A stretch of 49,756 nucleotides of DNA. Source: an uncultured Bacteroidota bacterium. Lineage in GTDB: Bacteria; Bacteroidota; Bacteroidia; Bacteroidales; GWA2-32-17. The stretch is from contig CAILUD010000011.1 of NCBI GenBank assembly GCA_903837285.1, forward strand, positions 1-49,756. Reading direction: 5' to 3'. This document shows positions 1-8,598 of the stretch, piece by piece (position 1 is the first letter of the stretch; every line of letters begins with the position of its first letter). Made by a program: the position numbers and the translations under genes. The notes beneath the pieces are model-generated. The model had not been told where the DNA came from. It saw only the letters and a list, made by a program, of their open reading frames with translations, and did not search any database.

Positions 1-1
1 A

Positions 2-157
2 TATAACATGTCTAAATATATTTTAGAAAAAAATGAAATATCTGACTTTGAAATAAATAAAAATGATATTATAGTACCCATTGGAAATTATTATCGTTCA
101 AATTTAATTTTATATAATGAAGATAGTGTTAAAATTAAAATTAAATCAATACAATAA
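2..157 (+). CDS. C-terminal end of an unknown protein (partial)
   Basis: An open frame enters from the left edge and ends at the TAA at 155-157. The visible 51 residues are rich in Ile, Lys, Asn and Asp and end in KIKIKSIQ. An internal ATG lies at 8-10, so a very short separate gene cannot be excluded. The stop overlaps a possible ATG of the next gene (TAATG), which suggests the two are co-transcribed and perhaps translationally coupled. I recognise no domain, and too little is visible to name a function. Confidence 0.5.
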   Translation, partial: YNMSKYILEKNEISDFEINKNDIIVPIGNYYRSNLILYNEDSVKIKIKSIQ

Positions 158-2946
158 TGGTCAATTCTCAAAAAAATATATTTATGAAGCAAATACTAAT
201 TGCTATATTATTTATTATTAGCAATAATTCTTGGGGACAAATTCAACCTAATGACTTTTGTGGAGGTGCTGCTTTACTTCCAGTAACTGCATCATGTATT
301 AATAATACTTTTTCTATGCCTAGTGCTTCATTTACTAATGATATTGATCCGTTTAGCTGTAATAGTGGTGCAAGAGATGATGGATGGTATTCATTTGTGG
401 CAACTGGAAATTCAACTACAATTACAGTTTCTGCAACCCAAGATATTATAATACATTTATATAGTGCATGTGGCTTTTTATTAACTTGTGCTGACTTTGG
501 TTTAGCAGGGGTTCCTGAAACTATAAATTACTCAACTGTTATTGGAACTACATATAGGATTAGAATACAGAGATATAACAGCAGCATGGGAATCACGAAT
601 GGCAATATTTGTATATATTCAGTTACTCCACCAACAAATGATAATTGTCCTAACCCCATTTCTTTATCAAATGCTGTATCTACTGCCGGAACAACAACAA
701 ATGCGTCAATTTCAGCATCTGACCCTTCTCCATGGTGTGTAAATGTAATTGCTAAAAATACAGTTTGGTATACTTTTACTACCCCTGCTTCTATGGGTAC
801 CTTAAATGTTACTTTAACTCCTGGCTCAATGACTTACTCGGCTATTTCAATCTTTGAAGGATATTGTGGCGCTTTTACGGAGATAGGTTGTAACTCCCCT
901 AACACTTCTGGCGGAAGCCCTTCTATTACTATAAGTTGCTTAGCACAATCTACTACATATTACATAATGGTTTGGACTGATTTTGGCTCTCCGGGTACCT
1001 TTAATATTACTGCGACATATACTGCAGGTGGTGGAGCTGTGGCTAATGATTGTTGCACAAATGCGACCCCTCTTTCTAATGGTGTTAATCTTGTAGGTCA
1101 AACTAATATAAATGCAGCAGTTGCACCTGATGATCCACTTCCAAGCTGTAGGGGTTACTTTTGGCTTACTAATCCTAATCCAGTTTGGGGGCTTAGTAAT
1201 GCTACTGTTTGGTATTCTTTTACCACTCCGGCATATGTCGGCACTTTAAATGTAACAGTCACTAAAGGAACGATTGCTTACGCAGGTGTTTCAGTACATA
1301 CAGGAAATTGCGGTAATTTAGTTGAGATTGGTTGTAATTCTCAAGGTGATGCTTTGCGTTTAAATGGCAATCCAACAGTTACATTAACATGCTTACAACC
1401 AAGTACAAAATACTTTATAATGGTTTGGAACGACGAGGGAACATTAGGTACTTTCAGCATAAACGCTACATATACTGCTGGTGGAAGCCCTCCGGCTAAT
1501 GATAATTTTTCTAATGCGACTAATTTAACTTTAGGCACAACACTTTCTGGACAAACAACATCCTGTTCAAGTATTGAAAGCGGTGAAAATACTGCTTGTG
1601 CTATAAATAGTCCAATTCAATCAATTTGGTATAAATTTACTGCTACTGCAACAACTACTTTTGTTGAAGTGATTAATACTTCTGGTGGAAGTTGCTATGT
1701 AAATTCAGCTATATGGTCAAATTCAACTTTACCCCCAAGTAATAATTTTTGCGGTATGGAGAGTTGCCAGAGTTCTAGTTATGGAGATGGACAAATATCA
1801 AACCTAAACAATACAATATTCCAATTGAATACTATTATTGGAACAGTTTATCATATTTCAATTATGAATGGTACAAGTTGTGGATCAGCAGCAACATTTA
1901 ATATTTTAGTTAGCAATTCCGCACCAGCTGGGAATATCTCAAATGTTTCTACTCAATTACCTACAAGCCCTACTGTAGGTTGTTATATTGATAGTCCAAC
2001 TGCTGATCCTGCTCTAACATGCTCTACTGGAAGTTGCCCTGCCTATTCAATGGTCACTGGAGCAGGTAATTCCCAAAATTTAGTAAGTGATGCCTACTAT
2101 AGTTTTTCAACTGGGGCAACTCTGGCTAATGACATCTCTTTCCAAAACTGTATTTCAAGTACTTGCGGTGCAGGTAATACTGATTGGCTAATTTGGCAGA
2201 TATATGACGCAACAGGCACAACATGTTTAACTTCTGGTAACTTGGACGAAATATTAACTGTCGCTAATGTAGGTTGTACCTCTTCTTATATATTGCATTA
2301 TATGTGGGAACCTGTAGATTGTGACTATACGAATCAAACACCATTTATTGATAATTTTGGCTCAACTTCATGCTTATTACTTCCTGTCCCAATAGAACTT
2401 ACTTCGTTTACTGCTGAATTAGAAAATAAAATGGCTCACATAAAATGGTCAACTGCTTCTGAGCATAACAATGACTATTTTACTGTACTTAAATCTTATG
2501 ATGCAAATATATACAAAACAATAGTAAAGGTTGATGGAGCTGGAAATTCAAATATTCCGCTTTCATATTCAATAATTGATAACGAGCCAATAACACAAAC
2601 TACCTATTATCAATTAAAACAAACTGACTTTGATGGTAAGTATAGTTTTTCAGATGTAAAAATCGTTAAACCAAAAACTGATTTAACATTAAACAATTTA
2701 AATGTTTATAATGATAATTTAAACCAACAAATTCAAATTTCTTTTAATGGAATTCCTGGAATTTTCTACAATTACAGTATCTATGATATAACAGGTCATT
2801 CACTAAGGAATGGCAATATTTTAGTTTCCGAATCTGCAAAAGGAAATTACATTATTAACACTAACGAATTTGCAGCTGGTCTTTATAGTATTATTATCAA
2901 CGATAATGAGACAATTTTAAAACAAAAACTAATTATAACAAAATAA
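157..2946 (+). CDS. Large secreted surface protein with repeated beta-domains and a T9SS sorting domain
   Basis: The first ATG (157) overlaps the previous stop. The ATG at 184 gives a cleaner signal peptide (MKQILIAILFIISNNSWGQ) and may be the real start. About four units of 125-150 residues follow (roughly 29-153, 156-292, 293-444 and 445-592). Each has an ND-C/F-NA-L opening, a W-Y-F-T strand and a Y-I-M-V-W/Y-I-S-I strand, resembling bacterial pre-peptidase C-terminal (PPC-like) domains. Units 2 and 3 are clearly similar to each other. Residues from about 745 (PVPIELTSFTAE...) form the FN3-like stretch common before T9SS tails. The last 85 or so residues (LNVYND... AAGLYSIIIND... KLIITK) look like a type A C-terminal sorting domain. 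I infer export by T9SS and surface attachment, perhaps as an adhesin. There is no visible enzymatic motif. Confidence 0.8.
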   Translation: MVNSQKNIFMKQILIAILFIISNNSWGQIQPNDFCGGAALLPVTASCINNTFSMPSASFTNDIDPFSCNSGARDDGWYSFVATGNSTTITVSATQDIIIHLYSACGFLLTCADFGLAGVPETINYSTVIGTTYRIRIQRYNSSMGITNGNICIYSVTPPTNDNCPNPISLSNAVSTAGTTTNASISASDPSPWCVNVIAKNTVWYTFTTPASMGTLNVTLTPGSMTYSAISIFEGYCGAFTEIGCNSPNTSGGSPSITISCLAQSTTYYIMVWTDFGSPGTFNITATYTAGGGAVANDCCTNATPLSNGVNLVGQTNINAAVAPDDPLPSCRGYFWLTNPNPVWGLSNATVWYSFTTPAYVGTLNVTVTKGTIAYAGVSVHTGNCGNLVEIGCNSQGDALRLNGNPTVTLTCLQPSTKYFIMVWNDEGTLGTFSINATYTAGGSPPANDNFSNATNLTLGTTLSGQTTSCSSIESGENTACAINSPIQSIWYKFTATATTTFVEVINTSGGSCYVNSAIWSNSTLPPSNNFCGMESCQSSSYGDGQISNLNNTIFQLNTIIGTVYHISIMNGTSCGSAATFNILVSNSAPAGNISNVSTQLPTSPTVGCYIDSPTADPALTCSTGSCPAYSMVTGAGNSQNLVSDAYYSFSTGATLANDISFQNCISSTCGAGNTDWLIWQIYDATGTTCLTSGNLDEILTVANVGCTSSYILHYMWEPVDCDYTNQTPFIDNFGSTSCLLLPVPIELTSFTAELENKMAHIKWSTASEHNNDYFTVLKSYDANIYKTIVKVDGAGNSNIPLSYSIIDNEPITQTTYYQLKQTDFDGKYSFSDVKIVKPKTDLTLNNLNVYNDNLNQQIQISFNGIPGIFYNYSIYDITGHSLRNGNILVSESAKGNYIINTNEFAAGLYSIIINDNETILKQKLIITK

Positions 2947-2960
2947 AATAATTACTTCAT

Positions 2961-2998
2961 AAAAAAAGCGTTAAGAAAATTTCTTAACGCTTTTTTTT
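2961..2998. terminator. Bidirectional intrinsic terminator
   Basis: Arms GCGTTAAGAAA (2968-2978) and TTTCTTAACGC (2980-2990) pair perfectly. They are flanked by A7 on the left and T8 on the right, so the hairpin works in both directions. It sits between the convergent surface-protein gene and rng. Confidence 0.9.
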
Positions 2999-3004
2999 AT
3001 TTTA

Positions 3005-4555
3005 TTATAATTCTATTTCTTCTCCCCCAGACTCAAAAAAATGATATTCTAAAAACGTATAAGAAGGATCTGATTTAATTTTAATCATTCTCTTGTAACC
3101 TAAGCTCCATTTAAACCTTTGAGAGAATAATCCCTTTCTTAAAAAGGCAGAAACAAAAGGGTGTGTTTTTAGCACAATTACTTTATTTGCAATTTTCTTA
3201 ACAAGATACTCAATATTACTCTCAAGCTGATCAACGAAGACAACAGACGGAGCTATTTCGCCGGAGCCGTTACAGGTAGGACATTTTTCTATTGTTACAA
3301 TATTTGTTTCGGGGCGAACACGCTGACGGGTAATTTGCATTAGCCCGAATTTACTTAATGGAAGTATATGATGTTTTGCATGATCCTTTTCCATCAAAGT
3401 TTTTAAATGCTCAAAAACTTTCTGACGATTTTCTGAATCGTGCATATCGATAAAATCAATAACAATAATCCCACCAATATCACGTAATCTTAATTGTCTT
3501 GCTATTTCATCAGCAGAAAGCATATTTACCTCAAGAGCATTTCGTTCTTGGTCTTGTTCGCTTACAGATCTGTTTCCACTATTAACATCGATCACATGAA
3601 GTGCTTCGGTATGCTCAACTATAAGATAAATACCCGATTTCATTGAAACCGTTTTACCAAACAACGACTTAATTTGTTTCTCTACATTAAAATGCTCGAA
3701 AATTGGTTTGGTTCCAGAGTAATATTTTACAATTTTTTCTTTTTCGGGTTCAATACTTTTGATGTATTCTTTAACCTGAGTATAAAGAGTTTCTTCGTTA
3801 ATATGAATATTGCTAAATGATGAGTTTAACATATCACGAAGAATTGCCGAAGTTCTATCAATTTCTCCAATAATTAATTTGGGTGGCTGAACTTCTTTAA
3901 TATTTTTAAATGCACTCTCCCATTTTGTAATTAATTCACGAAGTTCAATATCCAGTTCAGATAGTTTTTTCCCTTGCGCAACAGTACGCACAATAACTCC
4001 GTAATTATTTGGCTTTATGCCTTGAATTAGCTTTTTTAATCTATGTTTTTCATCAGCAGAATCAATCTTTTGTGAAACAGAAACCTTATTTGAAAAAGGA
4101 ATTAAAACAAGGTTTCTTCCTGCTATTGAAATTTCTGAGGTTAACCTTGGGCCTTTTGTTGAAATTGGCTCCTTAGCAACCTGCACAAGAATATACTGAC
4201 CGGATTTTAAGATATTTCCAATTTTTCCGTTTTTATCAATATCCTCACCAGTTTTAAAAGTATGCAAAGACGTATGTGGTTCGGGGCTTGTTAAAGCCTG
4301 ATTCACATATTTCTGAAGCGTGATTACTTGTGGACCTAAATCTAAGTAATGTAAAAATGCATCTCTGTGATAACCTACATCTACAAAAACCGCATTTAGC
4401 CCAGTCATAATACGCTTTACACGACCAAGATAAATATCACCTACCGAAAAGCGTAAATTATTTTTTTCTTTATTTAATTCAACGAGTTGCTTATCTTCTA
4501 AAAGTGCAATCGATATCTCATTTGAAGTAACGTTTAATACAAGTTCTCTTGTCAC
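3005..4555 (-). CDS. rng: Ribonuclease G/E family endoribonuclease
   Basis: RNase G/E-type endonuclease for rRNA maturation and mRNA decay in the cytoplasm. The N-terminal S1 RNA-binding domain (about residues 35-130) holds the typical GRVKRIMTGLNAVFVDVGY and DAFLHY segments. The catalytic DNase I-like domain shows VIDVNSG and IVIDFIDM, carrying the two metal-binding aspartates. The zinc-link CPTCNGSG follows near residue 427. At 516 residues it has the RNase G length and lacks the long RNase E scaffold tail. It lies downstream of a small ribosomal-protein gene and an HU gene on the same strand, but has its own TAnnTTTG box at 4607-4614. Confidence 0.93.
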   Translation of the reverse strand: MTRELVLNVTSNEISIALLEDKQLVELNKEKNNLRFSVGDIYLGRVKRIMTGLNAVFVDVGYHRDAFLHYLDLGPQVITLQKYVNQALTSPEPHTSLHTFKTGEDIDKNGKIGNILKSGQYILVQVAKEPISTKGPRLTSEISIAGRNLVLIPFSNKVSVSQKIDSADEKHRLKKLIQGIKPNNYGVIVRTVAQGKKLSELDIELRELITKWESAFKNIKEVQPPKLIIGEIDRTSAILRDMLNSSFSNIHINEETLYTQVKEYIKSIEPEKEKIVKYYSGTKPIFEHFNVEKQIKSLFGKTVSMKSGIYLIVEHTEALHVIDVNSGNRSVSEQDQERNALEVNMLSADEIARQLRLRDIGGIIVIDFIDMHDSENRQKVFEHLKTLMEKDHAKHHILPLSKFGLMQITRQRVRPETNIVTIEKCPTCNGSGEIAPSVVFVDQLESNIEYLVKKIANKVIVLKTHPFVSAFLRKGLFSQRFKWSLGYKRMIKIKSDPSYTFLEYHFFESGGEEIEL

Positions 4556-4591
4556 ATCCTATTTTTTATAAATACTACCGAATATAAATAC

Positions 4592-4627
4592 AATAAACCT
4601 ATAGAACAAAAGTACTATAGGTTTATT
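4592..4627 (-). terminator. Perfect 13-bp inverted repeat behind the small ribosomal protein gene, enclosing the rng -7 box
   Basis: Arms AATAAACCTATAG (4592-4604) and CTATAGGTTTATT (4615-4627) pair without mismatch around a 10-base loop. It lies 28 bases after the 31-residue gene on the minus strand, so it may end that transcript, although the T-run is poor. The loop contains the -7 box of rng, so it could equally be an operator or attenuator. Confidence 0.5.
4607..4614 (-). promoter_or_regulatory. TAnnTTTG -7 box for rng
   Basis: On the minus strand the bases read TACTTTTG, a perfect Bacteroidota -7 box, 52 bases upstream of the rng ATG. I see no well-placed TTG -33 element. The box is in the loop of an inverted repeat. 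Confidence 0.5.
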
Positions 4628-4655
4628 ATATTAACTTAACAAACACAAGTAATTA

Positions 4656-4751
4656 CTAACGAATTTTCTTCTTGTGTCTATTTTTTCTTAAGCGTTTTTT
4701 ACGCTTATGAGTAGACATTTTATGTCTTTTTCTCTTTTTTCCGCTTGGCAT
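4656..4751 (-). CDS. 31-residue very basic COX24/AURKAIP1-type ribosomal protein
   Basis: Starting at the ATG at 4751 the frame encodes 31 residues, MPSGKKRKRHKMSTHKRKK followed by RLRKNRHKKKIR, then TAG. More than half are Lys, Arg or His. The PSGKKRKRHK...HKRKKR..RHKKK pattern matches the short bacterial proteins annotated as AURKAIP1/COX24 domain (PF08213, DUF1713), related to the mitochondrial small-subunit protein mS38. In Bacteroidota these are taken to be ribosome components, so a role in the ribosome is likely. It lies 24 bases after the HU gene on the same strand and is probably co-transcribed with it. Confidence 0.85.
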   Translation of the reverse strand: MPSGKKRKRHKMSTHKRKKRLRKNRHKKKIR

Positions 4752-4775
4752 AACAAATTTTCAGTATATACTGAA

Positions 4776-5063
4776 TTATTTCTTAATACTAGATTTTACT
4801 TTACTTGAGAAAGATTTAGCAGGCTTAAAAGCTGGAATGAAATGTTCTGGAATAATAATAGTTGTATTCTTAGAAATATTTCTAGCTGTTTTTTTAGCTC
4901 TCTTTTTAATAATAAAGCTACCGAAACCTCTTAAATATACATTATTTCCTTTTACCATTGAACCTTTTAATGTGTCCATGAATGATTCTACTGTTTTCTG
5001 AACAGTTACTTTTTCGATTCCAGTGTGTTTTGAAATCTCGTTAACGATGTCTGCTTTTGTCAT
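4776..5063 (-). CDS. HU/IHF family DNA-binding protein
   Basis: A 95-residue histone-like protein that bends and compacts DNA in the nucleoid. The N-terminal helices (MTKADIVNEISKHTGIEKVTVQKTVESFM) and the beta-arm region (NNVYLRGFGSFIIKKR.AKTARN) follow the family pattern. The conserved N-P of the arm tip is replaced, reading ISKNTTIIIPEHFIPAFKPAK. The last residues are an extra lysine-rich tail (SSKVKSSIKK). Length is normal for HU. It heads a minus-strand group with the small ribosomal protein and has a good TAnnTTTG box at 5115-5122. Confidence 0.92.
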   Translation of the reverse strand: MTKADIVNEISKHTGIEKVTVQKTVESFMDTLKGSMVKGNNVYLRGFGSFIIKKRAKKTARNISKNTTIIIPEHFIPAFKPAKSFSSKVKSSIKK

Positions 5064-5114
5064 TTTAAATAGTTTTTATTTTACAACTGTTTACTAATAA
5101 TATTTTTCAGGCTG

Positions 5115-5142
5115 CAAATATAACAGATAATTTTTATTCCAA
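5115..5142 (-). promoter_or_regulatory. Promoter of the HU gene
   Basis: Minus strand: TTG at 5140-5142, 17 bases of spacer, then the perfect -7 box TATATTTG at 5115-5122. The box is 52 bases before the HU ATG. Confidence 0.6.
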
Positions 5143-5439
5143 AAAATATATTCAACAATTTTTATTTCATAATTTTTTAATTGTCTGATATATGTTGACC
5201 AACGTGTAAATTTCGTTGACGTATTAATTAGCTGTCTAATAAACAATAACCTAATTCAATAGACTTTATTCTAGAAATCAGAAAATTATTGAGATTTTTA
5301 GAAGAAAAAACATCGACTTATTACTTTCATGAAAGTTATAAACACAGAATTTTAATTAAGTATGTGCTTATTTCTTGAAAACCGCACCTAATATATTTAC
5401 ATCAATAAAATACATTTTTCTGAATCTATAATTTTTCTT

Positions 5440-5447
5440 TATCTTTG
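5440..5447 (+). promoter_or_regulatory. TAnnTTTG -7 box for the ssb-gldE-gldD-PPTase operon
   Basis: The bases TATCTTTG match the Bacteroidota -7 box exactly, 24 bases before the ssb ATG. Transcription would start near 5454. No clean TTG -33 box is visible. Confidence 0.65.
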
Positions 5448-5470
5448 AGTATAAAAAAATCAAACTAATT

Positions 5471-5905
5471 ATGTCAGTCAATAAAGTGATTTTAGTAGGT
5501 AACGTAGGAAAAGATCCCGAAGTTAGATATTTGGAAAACAATGTTGCTGTTGCAAGATTTACACTTGCTACAACAGAAACTTATAAAAAAACAACTGGTG
5601 AAGTTGTTAAAAATACCGAATGGCACAATATAGTTTTGTGGAGAGGTTTAGCTCAAGTTGCCGAAAAATATGTTAAAAAAGGCAGTCAGTTATATATTGA
5701 GGGAAAAATACGTTCCCGATCATATGATGATAAAGACGGAAATAAAAAATATTTTACAGAGATTAATGGAGATAACATGACGCTCTTGGGAAAAAGAGAG
5801 AACTCAGAGGAAACTCAAAATAATACTGGCACTCCACAAAACGAGTCAGCAACTAACCAAATTGATATTAATCAAGGTGCACCTACAGACGATTTACCAT
5901 TTTAA
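5471..5905 (+). CDS. ssb: Single-stranded DNA-binding protein
   Basis: SSB coats single-stranded DNA in replication, recombination and repair. The OB-fold covers about residues 1-107, opening with MSVNKVILVGNVGKDPEVRYL and containing TEWHNIVLWRGLAQVAEKYVKKG and LYIEGKIRSRSY. A Gln/Asn/Thr-rich linker leads to the acidic tip DDLPF, the partner-recruiting tail typical of bacterial SSB. At 144 residues it is a little short but complete. It starts an operon with gldE, gldD and a phosphopantetheinyl transferase, an order common in Bacteroidota. Confidence 0.96.
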   Translation: MSVNKVILVGNVGKDPEVRYLENNVAVARFTLATTETYKKTTGEVVKNTEWHNIVLWRGLAQVAEKYVKKGSQLYIEGKIRSRSYDDKDGNKKYFTEINGDNMTLLGKRENSEETQNNTGTPQNESATNQIDINQGAPTDDLPF

Positions 5906-5921
5906 CTTAAATTTAATTTAA

Positions 5922-7256
5922 TTGGAAGCCGACCCATTTCCGGCAATGTTTATCTTCAATAACATTGTTCTAAATTCAATAACTCTCGGACAAATATCCG
6001 GTTTAATAGTTATTATTATTTTAATTATTATTTCCGGAGTTATGTCAGCTAGTGAAGTAGCATATTTCTCGCTTTCACCTTCAGAAATTGAAAAATTAAA
6101 GAAAAAACCCAGTTCTAAAGCTCAAAAAATATTAAAACTTCTTGATAATCCTGAAAAATTAATAGCAACTATTCTAATAGCTAATACATTTGTAAATATT
6201 GCTATAGTAATTATTTCTACCTGGGTTTCTACTGCTATTTTTAAGATATTTCTTCCAGAAGCCTCTAATTTATTTCTTTTCATTTTTCAAGCTGTAATTA
6301 TTACTTTTATTATAGTATTTTTTGGAGAAATTTTTCCAAAGGCTTTTGCAACTCAGTTTAGATTGAGAACAGCTAATTTTATGGCAGTTCCGCTTACTTT
6401 TCTTTCTAAACTTTTATTTCCTATTACATATTTGCTTGTTAAAAGTTCCGATGTAATTAAAAAAAGAGTTCAAAGGCAAACAACAGTATCTATTAACGAT
6501 TTATCGCATGCTATTGACCTAGCATCGAATGAACTTAGAGATGACGAAAAACTTTTAAAAGGTATAGTAAATTTTGGAAACACAGATGTAAAAGAAATAA
6601 TTATTTCCAGAATGGACGTAATTACTGTTGACATAAAAAATCCATTTTCGAAAGTTATTTCGGTTATTATTGAATCAGGTTATAGTAGAATTCCGGTTAT
6701 ATCATCAAATTTCGATAATGTTAAAGGTATACTATATATTAAAGATCTGCTTCCACATATTCATAAAACAGAATTTCGTTGGCAATCATTAATCAGACCG
6801 CCATACTTTATCCCTGAAACTAAAAAAATTAATGACTTGCTTGAAGAATTTCAACTTAAAAAAATTCATATGGCAGTAGTAATTGATGAATACGGTGGAG
6901 CTTCAGGAATTGTAACTTTAGAAGATATTTTAGAAGAAATTGTTGGCGATATTGATGATGAGTTTGATAAAGAAAATTCAAGTTTTGTAAAAATATCTGA
7001 AACCGAATATTTATTTGAAGGCAAAACTCTATTAAATGATTTTTACAGAGCATTAGAAGTTGACGATAACTACTTTGATGGAATTAAAGGAGAATCGGAG
7101 ACTTTGGCTGGTTTGATTCTTGAAGTAAAAGGTAGCATTCCTCAAAAAAATGAAGTAATTAAAATTAGAAATATTAATTTTAAAATAAAATCTGTTGACG
7201 CCAGACGAATAAAACAATTAATAGTAAATTTAGAAAAAGATTCCATAACAGAATAA
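5922..7256 (+). CDS. gldE: GldE, gliding-motility-associated CBS/transporter-domain membrane protein
   Basis: GldE is an inner-membrane protein tied to gliding motility and type IX secretion, acting with GldD. After a short N-terminus, a DUF21 membrane domain spans about residues 25-195, with four hydrophobic helices and the signature VMSASEVAYFSLSPSEIEKL. Two CBS domains follow (about 215-340, including IDEYGGASGIVTLEDILEEIVGDI). A CorC/HlyC-type C-terminal domain completes it (about 355-440). The frame is open from a TTG at 5922 (MEADPFPAMF), and the next ATG is 5946. GldE homologues usually have an acidic, Pro-containing opening, so I prefer the TTG. It lies 16 bases after ssb and 2 bases before gldD. 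Confidence 0.9.
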   Translation: MEADPFPAMFIFNNIVLNSITLGQISGLIVIIILIIISGVMSASEVAYFSLSPSEIEKLKKKPSSKAQKILKLLDNPEKLIATILIANTFVNIAIVIISTWVSTAIFKIFLPEASNLFLFIFQAVIITFIIVFFGEIFPKAFATQFRLRTANFMAVPLTFLSKLLFPITYLLVKSSDVIKKRVQRQTTVSINDLSHAIDLASNELRDDEKLLKGIVNFGNTDVKEIIISRMDVITVDIKNPFSKVISVIIESGYSRIPVISSNFDNVKGILYIKDLLPHIHKTEFRWQSLIRPPYFIPETKKINDLLEEFQLKKIHMAVVIDEYGGASGIVTLEDILEEIVGDIDDEFDKENSSFVKISETEYLFEGKTLLNDFYRALEVDDNYFDGIKGESETLAGLILEVKGSIPQKNEVIKIRNINFKIKSVDARRIKQLIVNLEKDSITE

Positions 7257-7258
7257 TT

Positions 7259-7828
7259 ATGAGAGCTATATACTCACTCGCATTTTCTCTTTTATTGCTA
7301 TTATTTTCTTGTAATCAAGATAATATACCTAAACCTTCAGGATATTTCAGAATCGATTTACCCGAAAAAAAATTCCAACTCTACGAAAATGACTGTCCTT
7401 TTACTTTCGAATACCCTGTTTATGCAAAGACAACAATTAGCGATCAAGGAAATGCACAGCCATGTTGGCTAAACTTGGAATTTCCGGATTTTAAAGCACG
7501 TATTCATTTAAGTTATATAAAAATATCCGGCGATATTAATCCTGTTATTGAAGAATGCAGAACATTAGTTTACAAGCACGATATTAAAGCTGATGCAATT
7601 AATGAAATTCCTTATATCGATTCTCTTAACAAAGTGTACGGAACATTGTATGAAATAAAAGGAAATGCTGCATCAAGTATTCAATTTTATGTAACCGATA
7701 GCATTAAAAATCTTGTTAGAGGAGCTTTATATTTTGATGTAAAACCAAACAAAGACAGCCTTGCTCCAGTTATCGATTTTGTAGAACAAGATATAACACA
7801 CATTGTAGAATCATTGCGGTGGAAATAA
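7259..7828 (+). CDS. gldD: GldD, gliding motility lipoprotein
   Basis: A 189-residue lipoprotein with signal peptide MRAIYSLAFSLLLLLFSC; Cys18 would be lipidated. The body has the GldD pattern: PKPSGYFRIDLPEKKFQLY, then CPFTFEYPVYAK, CWLNLEFP and IHLSYI. GldD is required for gliding and T9SS function in Flavobacterium, partnered with GldE, and the immediate adjacency here (2 bases) supports that pairing. The presence of gldD/gldE does not by itself prove gliding; these genes also occur in non-gliding T9SS bacteria. Confidence 0.92.
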   Translation: MRAIYSLAFSLLLLLFSCNQDNIPKPSGYFRIDLPEKKFQLYENDCPFTFEYPVYAKTTISDQGNAQPCWLNLEFPDFKARIHLSYIKISGDINPVIEECRTLVYKHDIKADAINEIPYIDSLNKVYGTLYEIKGNAASSIQFYVTDSIKNLVRGALYFDVKPNKDSLAPVIDFVEQDITHIVESLRWK

Positions 7829-7832
7829 TTTA

Positions 7833-8447
7833 ATGCAGGAAATTGAAATTATAAGGCAAGATATTGATTGTACAATAGCATTATGTCCTATTATTTCTGA
7901 CGACATATCTGATAGGTATACTGATTTTTACACACAAGATTTTAAAAGTGTAAAAAGAAAAAAAGAATGGCTTACTACACATTTTATATTAGAAAATATT
8001 TTTTTAAATAAAACTACATATAGTTATAACAACTTAGAAAAACCAGTTCTCGTTAACAGAACAGAAAATATAAGTATTTCGCATTCGTCAAACTACGCTA
8101 TTATAATAGCAAGTCAGAATAAAAAGGTGGGAATTGATGTTGAAGAAATTACACCAAGAATTCATAAAATAGCTCATAAATTTTTAAATAAATCTGAAAA
8201 AGATTTTCTGGAAATTGAAAATAACAAAACCGAAATGCTTTATCTAATATGGTGTGCAAAAGAAGCTATATATAAACTTTCAGAAGTTTTTCTTGATTTT
8301 GCAGATCAAATAATAATTGAAAATTTTAAAATAACAGATGAAAAAATACTAAAGGCAACTGTGCTTTTACCTGATAATATAAAAACTATTGAATTGCAAT
8401 ATTTAATTAATGATAAATTTGTTGTTGTTTGGGTTGTAGAAAGTTAA
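7833..8447 (+). CDS. 4'-phosphopantetheinyl transferase superfamily protein
   Basis: This Sfp-type enzyme moves the phosphopantetheine arm of CoA to a serine of a carrier protein. Visible family motifs are VGIDVEEI (about 100-107, Mg-binding Asp and Glu) and WCAKEAIYKL (about 142-151, the W-KEA motif). SISHS near 73-77 is the substrate-loop motif. Length (204) fits the Bacteroidota enzymes that sit behind gldD. Only 4 bases separate it from gldD, so it is almost certainly in the same operon. Its target carrier protein is not in this window. Confidence 0.9.
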   Translation: MQEIEIIRQDIDCTIALCPIISDDISDRYTDFYTQDFKSVKRKKEWLTTHFILENIFLNKTTYSYNNLEKPVLVNRTENISISHSSNYAIIIASQNKKVGIDVEEITPRIHKIAHKFLNKSEKDFLEIENNKTEMLYLIWCAKEAIYKLSEVFLDFADQIIIENFKITDEKILKATVLLPDNIKTIELQYLINDKFVVVWVVES

Positions 8448-8450
8448 CAC

Positions 8451-8491
8451 AGAGACACAAATTTCACAGAGTTACACAAAAATTTATATTT
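8451..8491. repeat. CACAGAG-type short intergenic repeat
   Basis: The bases between the PPTase and GGGPS genes carry loosely repeated units, ACACAGAGACACAAA and TTCACAGAGTTACACAAA. The same style of purine-rich degenerate repeat recurs at 45541-45573 as CGCAAAG units. It looks like a decayed dispersed repeat. Confidence 0.45.
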
Positions 8492-8598
8492 CTCTTTTTT
8501 CTAAGCCCATCATATTAATCATTTTAAAATCTGCGGTACAGACTTAATATTTGCAGGTATTATTTCCTAATTCTAAAAAATACTTGTAGGTTTGTAAA

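Larger units (their letters stand above)
5064..5470. other. 407-base divergent intergenic region
   Basis: This AT-rich stretch separates HU (minus) from ssb (plus) and holds the promoters of both. I see no ORF, tRNA or strong hairpin. In many Bacteroidota mutY lies between HU and ssb; I see no trace of it here. Confidence 0.7.
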
